A stretch of 5,384 nt of DNA from Thermomicrobiaceae bacterium (lineage in GTDB: Bacteria > Chloroflexota > Chloroflexia > Thermomicrobiales > Thermomicrobiaceae), in contig SKTL01000182.1 of assembly GCA_007122555.1 (NCBI GenBank), positions 1 through 5,384 of the forward strand. Direction: 5' to 3'. The first letter of the stretch is position 1, and every line of letters begins with the position of its first letter. Below are positions 1 through 5,384 of the stretch, piece after piece. Both the position numbers and the translations under genes were made by a program. The notes below the pieces were generated by a model. The model had not been told where the DNA came from. It was given only the letters and a program-made list of their open reading frames with translations, and did not search any database.

Positions 1-887
1 CGCAGGAAATGGAAGGCGAGGGCGAGGAAGAAGAAGGGGATGCCGACGACATCCTCAGCTTTAGCGCGTCTGAGGTCCTGCGCGAGAAGGATTTCGCCGA
101 TCTTTCCGAAGACGAGATGCAGCAGACCCGCCGCTTCATGGAGCAGCTTGAGTGGAGCATTGGCCGCCGGCGCTCCCGCCGTAAGGTATCTGCCCGCAAG
201 GGTCGATTCTGGGATCCACGCAAGACGATGCGGAAGAGTTTGCAAACGGGCGGAATCCCGATGCAGATCTCTCGTCGCAAGTTGAAAGACAAGCCGCGCC
301 AGCTGGTGGTTATCTGCGACGTGAGCGGTTCGATGGACCGCTATTCCCGGATTCTGTTGCAGTTCGTCTACGCCATCGAGCAGGGAATGGCGAACGTCGA
401 GTCGTTCGTGTTTGGCACCCGGTTGACCCGCATCACGCGTCTCTTGCGAAACCGGTCGATTGACAGCGCGATGGAGCGTGTTGCCGAACAGGTGCACGAC
501 TGGTCCGGCGGCACCCGTATCGGACAGTCACTGCAGGCGTTCAACACAACCTGGGCGCGACGTGTCCTGCGAAACGGCGCAGTCGTTCTGGTGATCAGCG
601 ACGGCTGGGATCGGGGCGATCCAGAGCTGCTCGGTCAGGAAATGGCTCGCTTGCAACGCAGCAGCTACCGGATGATCTGGCTCAATCCGTTGCTCGGATC
701 GCCGCGTTATGAACCGCTGACGCGGGGCATGCAGGCTGCGATCCCGTATATCGACGATTTCATGCCGGTGCACAACCTCGCGAGTCTTGAAGCGCTTGCT
801 GAGCATCTGGGCAACATCGACGAATACCGTCCAGTGCGGAAACAGATCCCGCTGGAATTCTCGGAACCAAAACCACGAGTCGCCTGA
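1..887 (+). CDS. coxE: CoxE-like VWA-domain maturation protein (5' end outside window)
   Basis: Member of the CoxE family (VWA_CoxE). In Oligotropha-type CO dehydrogenase clusters, CoxE works with the MoxR-type AAA+ ATPase CoxD in post-translational assembly of the Mo active site; it is cytoplasmic or membrane-associated. The frame is open from base 3, so the true start is upstream and the ATG at 9 is probably internal. Numbering from that ATG (292 residues): an acidic low-complexity run (about 2-16), the family motif SASEVLREKDFA (19-30), an arginine-rich GRRRSRRK segment (52-59), then the VWA domain. All five MIDAS metal-site residues are visible: D104, S106 and S108 in DVSGS, T169 in GGTR, and D198 in ISDGWD. 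The ending WLNPLLGSPRYEPLTRGM (224-241) is characteristic of CoxE. The stop is TGA 885-887, followed 26 bases later by an XdhC gene. The full-length family is usually about 100 residues longer. The expected partner coxD would lie upstream and is not seen. Confidence 0.93.
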   Translation, partial: QEMEGEGEEEEGDADDILSFSASEVLREKDFADLSEDEMQQTRRFMEQLEWSIGRRRSRRKVSARKGRFWDPRKTMRKSLQTGGIPMQISRRKLKDKPRQLVVICDVSGSMDRYSRILLQFVYAIEQGMANVESFVFGTRLTRITRLLRNRSIDSAMERVAEQVHDWSGGTRIGQSLQAFNTTWARRVLRNGAVVLVISDGWDRGDPELLGQEMARLQRSSYRMIWLNPLLGSPRYEPLTRGMQAAIPYIDDFMPVHNLASLEALAEHLGNIDEYRPVRKQIPLEFSEPKPRVA

Positions 888-899
888 GATCGTAAGTGC

Positions 900-907
900 A
901 AGGGAGG
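900..907 (+). promoter_or_regulatory. Ribosome binding site of the XdhC N-domain gene
   Basis: AAGGGAGG lies 6 bases before the ATG at 914. This strong Shine-Dalgarno match decides the start: an in-frame GTG at 896 lies upstream of it, and would put the site inside the coding region. Confidence 0.85.
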
Positions 908-913
908 TCGAAG

Positions 914-1231
914 ATGCGAGACATTCTACCGGACATCCGGGAATGGCGAGCCGCCGGTGAAGAGATTGCCCTCGCTACGGTCGTAAAGGCGTCCGGCTCG
1001 GCCCCCCGTCAGGCTGGCGCGAAGCTCGCCGTCACCCGCACGGGCAAGATGTCCGGCTCCGTCAGCGGCGGCTGCGTTGAAGGCGCCGTCTTTGAGAAGG
1101 CGATGACCGTGCTGGACTCCGGCAGGCCGGAAGTTGTCCACTACGGTATCAGCGACGAGCTCGCCTGGGATGTCGGCCTGAGCTGCGGCGGACAGATTGA
1201 CGTCTTTATCGAACCGTTCGAGGATCAGTAA
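914..1231 (+). CDS. xdhC: XdhC/CoxI-family protein, N-terminal domain only
   Basis: A 105-residue protein that is only the XdhC_CoxI N-terminal domain. Known XdhC proteins bind the molybdenum cofactor, support its sulfuration and hand it to xanthine-oxidase-family enzymes. Visible family motifs are ATVVKASGSAPRQAGAKLAV (21-40), GSVSGGCVEGAV (48-59, with Cys54) and DVGLSCGGQIDVFIEP (86-101, with Cys91). Both conserved cysteines are kept. There is no Rossmann C-terminal domain; that is encoded by the next gene, whose ATG overlaps this stop by one base (TAATG at 1229-1233), so the two are almost certainly translationally coupled and probably act together. The ATG at 914 is preferred to GTG 896 because of the strong ribosome binding site at 900-907. 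CoxF/CoxI-type naming would be equally valid. I see no signal peptide or membrane segment. Confidence 0.91.
   Translation: MRDILPDIREWRAAGEEIALATVVKASGSAPRQAGAKLAVTRTGKMSGSVSGGCVEGAVFEKAMTVLDSGRPEVVHYGISDELAWDVGLSCGGQIDVFIEPFEDQ
1220..1224 (+). promoter_or_regulatory. Ribosome binding site of the second XdhC gene
   Basis: GAGGA ends 6 bases before the ATG at 1231 and lies inside the last codons of the preceding gene. It supports a real, coupled start at 1231 rather than a frameshifted single XdhC gene. Confidence 0.65.
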
Positions 1232-2004
1232 TGAGCGGCATTCACGAACAGCTCCTGAACGCAATCGAGCAGGAACACGGCGCGTTGCTGGCGACCCAGA
1301 TAACTGGCGAACGTCCCGGCGCAAAGTTGCTGGTGCTCGACGATGGACACGTTGCTGGCGAGCTGTTTCCGGCCGAGCTTCACGATCAGGTCCGCGCGGA
1401 TGCCGGCAGGCTGCTGAACTCCGGCGAAGCGACGACCCGCAGCTACCAGGTCGGCGACGAGCAAATCGACGTGTACATCGAAAGCCATCTCCCCCCTCGG
1501 CGGATGGTCGTCGTCGGCGCCGTGCACACCGCCATCCATCTGGTGACGTTCGCGAAGGAATTCGATTGCCACACGACCGTCGTCGACGCACGGGAGATGT
1601 TCGCGACGCGAGAACGCTTTCCCCATGCTGATGAGCTCCATGTCGGGTGGCCGGACGAGATCATGCCGGACCTGAATCTCGGTCCGCAGACCGATATCGT
1701 CATGCTCGCGCACGACCCCAAGTTCGAAGATCCGGCGATGGAAGTCGCCCTGAACAGTCGCGCCGGATACATTGGCGCAATGGGCAGCAAGAGCACCAGC
1801 GCGGATCGAAACGAGCGCCTCAAAGCGCGGGGATTCAGCGATGAGCAGATCGCCCGAATTCATGGACCCATCGGTCTCAATCTCGGCGGCAAGACACCCC
1901 CGGAGATCGCGCTGAGCATCATGGCGGAGATCGTCGCGGTCCGGCGGGGAAAAGACCCTCGTGGATCACAGTCGCCCGTGAAGCCCGCCAAAGCGGACCA
2001 GTAA
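1231..2004 (+). CDS. xdhC: XdhC/CoxI-family protein with degenerate N-domain and C-terminal Rossmann domain
   Basis: A 257-residue protein whose second half is the XdhC C-terminal Rossmann domain (about 90-240). Family motifs are RRMVVVGAVHTAIHL (90-104), VVDAR (117-121), ATRERFPHADEL (125-136), HDPKFEDP (161-168), GYIGAMGSKST (179-189) and HGPIGLNLGGKTPPEIALS (211-229). The nucleotide-binding glycine loop reads GAVHTA (96-101), so the middle glycine of a classical GxGxxA is missing. Residues 5-85 align by eye with the preceding protein (LLATQITGERPGAKLLVLDDG against LATVVKASGSAPRQAGAKLAV; QIDVYIE against QIDVFIE), but the SGGCVE and GLSCGG cysteine motifs are gone. The protein therefore looks like a full XdhC whose own N-domain has decayed while a separate intact copy is supplied upstream. 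The tail (241-257) is a short hydrophilic extension. Likely role, by family: Moco sulfuration and insertion chaperone. MocA follows after 7 bases. Confidence 0.91.
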   Translation: MSGIHEQLLNAIEQEHGALLATQITGERPGAKLLVLDDGHVAGELFPAELHDQVRADAGRLLNSGEATTRSYQVGDEQIDVYIESHLPPRRMVVVGAVHTAIHLVTFAKEFDCHTTVVDAREMFATRERFPHADELHVGWPDEIMPDLNLGPQTDIVMLAHDPKFEDPAMEVALNSRAGYIGAMGSKSTSADRNERLKARGFSDEQIARIHGPIGLNLGGKTPPEIALSIMAEIVAVRRGKDPRGSQSPVKPAKADQ

Positions 2005-2011
2005 CCCATTG

Positions 2012-2635
2012 ATGACTCGGCATCGGATCGCCGCGGTTGTCCTGGCTGCAGGCGGGTCGACGCGCCTCGGGCAACCAAAGCAACTGCTCGAGCTCGGCGG
2101 CGTTCCGCTCCTGGAGCATGTGCTCCGGACGGTGCGTCAGACTGCAGTAGACGAGCGCTTCGTGGTGCTCGGTCACGCCGCGGACGCCGTTCGCCGGCGG
2201 ACACCGCTCGACGGATTTCAGGTCATCAATAACCCGGATTACGCTGACGGCCAGAGCACCAGTATCGTCGCCGCCGTAAACAGCATTCCGGACGATATCT
2301 CCGCGGTTGTTTTCGTTCTGGGCGATCAACCATTGCAGGTTTCCGAGGTAATCAACCGACTGGCGGAAAGTTACCGCAACAACCCGACGCCGATCATTCA
2401 GCCGCAATATCACGAGGGGCCTGGGAATCCGGTATTGATCGATCGCACCCTGTTTCCCGAGCTTGTCACCCTTCGGGGAGATACCGGCGCTCGTCCAGTT
2501 CTCCGTGAGCGCCGCGACGAGATTCGCCGGATCGATTGTTCTCAGTGGCTGCGTCCCGTGGATGTTGACACACTAGACGATTATCAGCGAGTAAAGGAAG
2601 ACTACGAGTCTCGCGTCGATGTGGAGGACGGATGA
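2012..2635 (+). CDS. mocA: MocA-type molybdenum cofactor cytidylyltransferase
   Basis: A 207-residue MobA-like NTP transferase. MocA joins CTP to Mo-molybdopterin, giving molybdopterin cytosine dinucleotide, the cofactor form used by Cox-type and many other bacterial molybdenum hydroxylases. Motifs: the nucleotide-binding loop LAAGGSTRLGQPKQLL (11-26), NPDYADGQSTSI (74-85), the metal-site region LGDQP (103-107), GNPVLIDR (138-145), GDTGAR (156-161) and DVDTLDDY (184-191). The LAAG loop is the form typical of the cytidylyl- rather than the guanylyltransferase branch (MobA usually has LAGG), which fits the CoxL-like subunit encoded downstream. I prefer ATG 2012 to the adjacent in-frame TTG 2009. 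No good ribosome binding site is seen, so translation probably relies on coupling to the gene ending 7 bases upstream. The stop overlaps the next ATG as ATGA (2632-2635). Length is normal for the family. Confidence 0.9.
   Translation: MTRHRIAAVVLAAGGSTRLGQPKQLLELGGVPLLEHVLRTVRQTAVDERFVVLGHAADAVRRRTPLDGFQVINNPDYADGQSTSIVAAVNSIPDDISAVVFVLGDQPLQVSEVINRLAESYRNNPTPIIQPQYHEGPGNPVLIDRTLFPELVTLRGDTGARPVLRERRDEIRRIDCSQWLRPVDVDTLDDYQRVKEDYESRVDVEDG
2622..2628 (+). promoter_or_regulatory. Ribosome binding site of the Nudix gene
   Basis: TGGAGGA lies within the last codons of mocA, with only 3 bases between it and the ATG at 2632. The spacing is short but the match is strong, and together with the ATGA overlap it fixes the start. 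Confidence 0.75.
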
Positions 2636-3168
2636 GCGTCAACTTTGGCCAACCGATCGCCTACTGCCCCTACTGCGCAACCAGCATCGAATCACGGGAG
2701 ATCGCGGGCCGGCAACGACCGTTCTGCGGCTCCTGCGAGACCGCGTTCTTCGAGGATCCGAAGCTGGCGGTTGCGGTCGTCATCGAGCAGGACGGAAAAG
2801 TTGCGCTGCAGCGACGAACGATTGACCCTGGATCAGGCCTCTGGACGTTCCCATCCGGCTATGTCGACCGTGGTGAGCCGGTTGAGGAAGCGGCAGTTCG
2901 TGAAGCGTGGGAAGAGGTCGGGCTCCGGGTCCGGCTCGAACACTTGCTCGGCGTCTACTCCAGTCCCGGAGAAACGGTGGTCCTCACCGTGTTCGTGGCG
3001 ACGCCTGAATCAGGGCGCCTGCAATCGCTCGACGAGAACGATGCGGTCGGGTTCTTCGACCCGGAGGATCTCCCCGATCTCGCTTTTCCCAACGACGAGG
3101 CGATTATTGAAACGTGGAGAACCGGAAACGTCCGAAACGTGCCGACGCCGATCATCGATCTCGGTTAA
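2632..3168 (+). CDS. Zinc-ribbon Nudix hydrolase
   Basis: A 178-residue Nudix hydrolase, a family that cleaves nucleoside diphosphates linked to another group (X-P-P-nucleoside) using divalent metal. An N-terminal zinc ribbon is formed by C12-P-Y-C15 and C32-G-S-C35. The Nudix box is a perfect match to GX5EX7REUXEEXGU: G76, E82, R90-E91, E94-E95, G97, L98. It is preceded by SGLWTFPSGYVDRGE (68-82). The ribbon-plus-Nudix layout resembles NudC/ADP-ribose-pyrophosphatase-like members, but I do not see the SQPWPFPxS signature of NADH pyrophosphatase, so the substrate is not defined. The gene overlaps mocA by four bases and is the last gene before the 96-base gap ahead of coxL. Its place in a cofactor-maturation operon suggests, as inference only, a dinucleotide such as FAD, NADH or MCD, or ADP-ribose, as substrate. 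No membrane segment is seen. Confidence 0.93.
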   Translation: MSVNFGQPIAYCPYCATSIESREIAGRQRPFCGSCETAFFEDPKLAVAVVIEQDGKVALQRRTIDPGSGLWTFPSGYVDRGEPVEEAAVREAWEEVGLRVRLEHLLGVYSSPGETVVLTVFVATPESGRLQSLDENDAVGFFDPEDLPDLAFPNDEAIIETWRTGNVRNVPTPIIDLG

Positions 3169-3264
3169 ATCAGTCCCGCAATTCGGGCAGTCGCGATAAG
3201 GTAGAACATCATACCCGACGAAGACACTGACTCCGTCCCGTGCGAATCGAAGGGAGCTATCGTT
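3169..3264 (+). other. Intergenic leader between the Nudix gene and coxL
   Basis: This 96-base spacer is the longest gap in the window and the only one large enough for a promoter. It holds a 4-bp inverted repeat (CCCG 3175-3178, CGGG 3184-3187) with no T-run after it, and AT-richer sequence at about 3194-3214. I cannot identify convincing -35/-10 boxes or a terminator. coxL could have its own promoter here or be read through from upstream. Confidence 0.5.
3250..3256 (+). promoter_or_regulatory. Ribosome binding site of coxL
   Basis: AAGGGAG with an 8-base spacer to the ATG at 3265 is a good Shine-Dalgarno site and fixes the coxL start. The protein from this ATG begins with the expected family N-terminus. 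Confidence 0.8.
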
Positions 3265-5384
3265 ATGACGAGTATTCCGGGCCTCTCCGGGCGTTACGTT
3301 GGAAAATCAATCCGGCGGGTCAACGATCGCCGATTGATCACCGGATACGGGCAATTCGTCGACGATGTCCACCTGCCGGGAACCTTGCACGCCGCATTCG
3401 TACGGAGCCCGTACGCCCACGCGATCATCAATGACATCGACGGCGCTGCCGCGCTCGATCTCCCCGGAGTCGTCACGGTTATCACCGGCAGAGATCTTCC
3501 GGCGCTCATGTCGCCGATTATCAGCCGGCCCGACCTGCCGCCCGACCGAACACTGGAGCGCTATCCGATCACTCCGGACAAGGCCCGCTTTGCCGGCGAC
3601 GCGGTTGCGCTGGTCATCGCGGAAGACCCCTATACGGCGCGAGACGCCGCGGAACTGGTGAATGTGGACTACGAGCCGCTCGACGTCGTTACCGACCCGC
3701 GCAAGGCGTTACAGGATGATGCGCCAATACTCTATGAATCGTGGGACAGCAATCTCGGCTTTCTCTGGGAAGTCGAACACGGAGACTTCAAGGCTGCCTT
3801 TAACGCGGCTCCGCACGAAGTCTCCGTTGAGCTTGTCAATCAGCGAATCCATGCAACCTTCATTGAGCCGCGCTGTATTCTGGCGAACTGGGAACCGAAC
3901 ACCGAGGAAATGACGGTCTGGGCATCGACCCAGGTTCCTCATACCGTTCGCGGCGGCATTGCCGGTTCGCTGGGAGTGGCCGAGTTTCAAGTTCGGGTTA
4001 TCGCGCCGGATGTCGGCGGTGCATTCGGCGCAAAAGGCGGTATCTATCCCGAGTATCTCCTCTTCCCGGCGGTCGCGAAACACCTGGGCAGACCGGTCCA
4101 CTGGGCCGAGACCAGGAGCGAGTGTTTTCTGGCCACAAACCACGGCCGGGATCAGGTTCAGTTGCTTCGTGCCGCGGTCCTCGACGACGGAAAAATCGAG
4201 GGGTTGGACGTCAACATCTACGGCAACCTCGGCGCCTATAACGCCGCCCCGGTTCCGACTCGGAGTGGCGTTATGTCGACTGGCCCGTATCACATCCGGA
4301 ACCTGCACACCCGCGTCCATGGCGTCATGACCAACACAACACAGATTGGCGCCTATCGCGGAGCCGGGCGGCCGGAAGCGGCCTACATGCTGGAACGGCT
4401 GATGACGGCGATCGCCGATCAGCTCGATCTCGATCCGGTCGAGGTGCGCAGGCGGAACTTCATTCCGGTCGATGCGTTCCCCTACATCGGCGCAACCGGC
4501 GCCGAATACGACAGCGGCGACTACAACAAGACCATGGACGAGGCGCTGCGGCTCATAGACTACGATGCATTCCGACAGGAACAGGCGCGAGCGCGCGACG
4601 AAGGCCGATACCTCGGCATCGGCTTCGGCGTTTATTGCGAATTCGCCGGCCCCGGCTGGGATAGCGCCTCGGTTCGGGTACATCCCTCCGGCACGGTTTC
4701 GGTGACCACTGGAACATCGCCTCATGGCCAGGGACAGGAAACGAGCCTGGCGCAGATCACCGCAGATGTTCTGGGCGTCGATATGGCAGCCGTCAAAGTC
4801 CGCGCCAGCGACACCGCAATAACGCCTCAGGGCGTCGGAACATTTGGAAGCCGCGGGACATCGATCGGCGGCTCAGCCGTACTCGGCGCCGCACAGAAGG
4901 TCGCCGACAAGATGCGGAAGATCGCAGCCGGGCAGCTTGAAGTCGCGGTCGAAGATATCGAACAGAACAACGACATCTTCGCCGTACGCGGCGCGCCGGA
5001 TCGCAGCATCACCTTCAAGGAGATCGCCCGTGCGGCCCACACCCCCGGGTTGCCCGACAACATGGAGCTCGGGCTGGAAGAGACGGACTTCTTCACCCCG
5101 AAGGGGCGAACCTTCCCATACGGCGTCCACGTCGCGATTGTCGAGATCGACCCGGAAAGCGGAACCCTCGAGGTAAAGCGATATCTGGCGGTCGATGATT
5201 GCGGCCCGCTCATCAATCCGCGACTCGTCGAGGACCAGGTCATCGGGGGACTGGCGCAGGGATTCGGGCAGGCCCTGCAGGAACAGATCGTCTACGACGA
5301 AAGCGGGCAGCTTCTGACCGGAACCCTGATGGATTACGGCCCGCCCCGTGCGGGTCAGCTGCCGAACTTCGAAACGGCGCACAC
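3265..5384 (+). CDS. coxL: CoxL-like molybdopterin-binding large subunit, form II type (3' end outside window)
   Basis: Large Mo subunit of an aerobic CO-dehydrogenase-like molybdenum hydroxylase. The frame is open for 706 codons to the window edge; the family is usually about 770-810 residues, so some 70-100 residues are missing, including the catalytic Glu near the C-terminus (KGVGE-type motif). Visible: the N-terminal domain RYVGKSIRRVNDRRLITGYG (10-29), LPGTLHAAFVRSPYAHA (37-53), RFAGDAVALVIAE (109-121), IEPR (200-203), STQVPH (221-226), the Moco-binding PDVGGAFGAKGG (248-259), AYRGAGR (363-369), PHGQGQET (486-493), VGTFGSRGT (524-532), VDDCGPLINP (643-652), GGLAQGFGQAL (661-671) and LMDYGPPRAGQLPNF (689-703). 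AYRGAGR is the form II (BMS) signature; form I CO dehydrogenases have AYxCSFR with the Cu-ligating Cys, here Gly366. Family assignment is secure, CO as substrate is not. It should partner a 2Fe-2S subunit (CoxS) and an FAD subunit (CoxM), neither of which is in the window. Confidence 0.94.
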   Translation, partial: MTSIPGLSGRYVGKSIRRVNDRRLITGYGQFVDDVHLPGTLHAAFVRSPYAHAIINDIDGAAALDLPGVVTVITGRDLPALMSPIISRPDLPPDRTLERYPITPDKARFAGDAVALVIAEDPYTARDAAELVNVDYEPLDVVTDPRKALQDDAPILYESWDSNLGFLWEVEHGDFKAAFNAAPHEVSVELVNQRIHATFIEPRCILANWEPNTEEMTVWASTQVPHTVRGGIAGSLGVAEFQVRVIAPDVGGAFGAKGGIYPEYLLFPAVAKHLGRPVHWAETRSECFLATNHGRDQVQLLRAAVLDDGKIEGLDVNIYGNLGAYNAAPVPTRSGVMSTGPYHIRNLHTRVHGVMTNTTQIGAYRGAGRPEAAYMLERLMTAIADQLDLDPVEVRRRNFIPVDAFPYIGATGAEYDSGDYNKTMDEALRLIDYDAFRQEQARARDEGRYLGIGFGVYCEFAGPGWDSASVRVHPSGTVSVTTGTSPHGQGQETSLAQITADVLGVDMAAVKVRASDTAITPQGVGTFGSRGTSIGGSAVLGAAQKVADKMRKIAAGQLEVAVEDIEQNNDIFAVRGAPDRSITFKEIARAAHTPGLPDNMELGLEETDFFTPKGRTFPYGVHVAIVEIDPESGTLEVKRYLAVDDCGPLINPRLVEDQVIGGLAQGFGQALQEQIVYDESGQLLTGTLMDYGPPRAGQLPNFETAH

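Noticed and set aside
1225..1863. 212-codon minus-strand open frame opposite the second xdhC gene.
   Set aside because: It mirrors the conserved XdhC Rossmann coding sequence, shows no family resemblance, and has no place in the co-directional operon.
914..2004. A single xdhC gene broken by a frameshift at about 1230.
   Set aside because: The second frame starts with its own ATG and ribosome binding site in a TAATG overlap, and carries its own N-domain-like segment, so two coupled genes explain the sequence better than a frameshift.
3175..3187. Inverted repeat CCCG-N5-CGGG as a terminator after the Nudix gene.
   Set aside because: The stem is only 4 bp and no T-run follows; this is too weak for an intrinsic terminator and could occur by chance.
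3194..3214. AT-richer stretch (GATAAG, TAGAAC, CATCAT) as a -10 promoter element for coxL.
   Set aside because: No hexamer matches TATAAT well and no -35 partner sits at proper spacing, so it is not reported as a promoter.
3240..3434. Short plus-strand open frame starting with GTG just before coxL.
   Set aside because: It overlaps the start of coxL in another frame, has no ribosome binding site of its own and no recognisable protein.
3709..4725. Long open frame (338 codons) on the minus strand, antisense to coxL.
   Set aside because: The plus strand in this interval encodes unmistakable CoxL motifs. The antisense product is Arg/Gly-rich with no recognisable domain, as expected for a shadow frame in GC-rich coding DNA.

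Overview
The window is a tightly packed, single-strand (+) gene cluster for a xanthine-oxidase-family molybdenum hydroxylase of the aerobic CO-dehydrogenase-like (Cox) type. It is cut at both ends. Base composition is roughly 60% GC by eye. The gene set and protein style (stand-alone XdhC N-domain gene, XdhC C-domain gene, MocA, zinc-ribbon Nudix, CoxE, CoxL-like subunit) suggest an aerobic heterotroph, and I lean weakly towards Chloroflexota (Thermomicrobia-like or related) or another deep Gram-positive-like lineage. No rRNA, tRNA or marker gene is present to fix the taxon.

Layout: positions 1-887 hold the 3' part of coxE (VWA/MIDAS maturation protein). Positions 914-1231 hold a small XdhC/CoxI N-terminal-domain protein. 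Positions 1231-2004 hold a second XdhC-family protein with a degenerate N-domain plus the C-terminal Rossmann domain. Positions 2012-2635 hold a MocA-type molybdopterin cytidylyltransferase. Positions 2632-3168 hold a zinc-ribbon Nudix hydrolase. After a 96-base gap, positions 3265-5384 hold the first 706 codons of a CoxL-like molybdopterin-binding large subunit, which runs off the window. The first five genes are linked by a 26-base gap, a 1-base overlap (TAATG), a 7-base gap and a 4-base overlap (ATGA), so they are very probably one transcript.

How the genes fit together: MocA would attach CMP to molybdopterin to make the MCD cofactor. The two XdhC proteins would hold and help sulfurate the cofactor. 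CoxE, normally partnered by a MoxR-type AAA+ ATPase (CoxD) that would lie upstream, would drive maturation of the active site. The large subunit is the recipient. It carries AYRGAGR, the form II (BMS-type) signature, instead of the AYxCSFR copper-ligand motif of proven CO dehydrogenases, so its real substrate is open. The main points for a second look are the form II active site, the division of XdhC into an intact N-domain protein and a protein with a worn-out N-domain, the embedded Nudix enzyme, and the non-canonical position of coxL directly after maturation genes. I found no mobile element, CRISPR, RNA gene or defence system.
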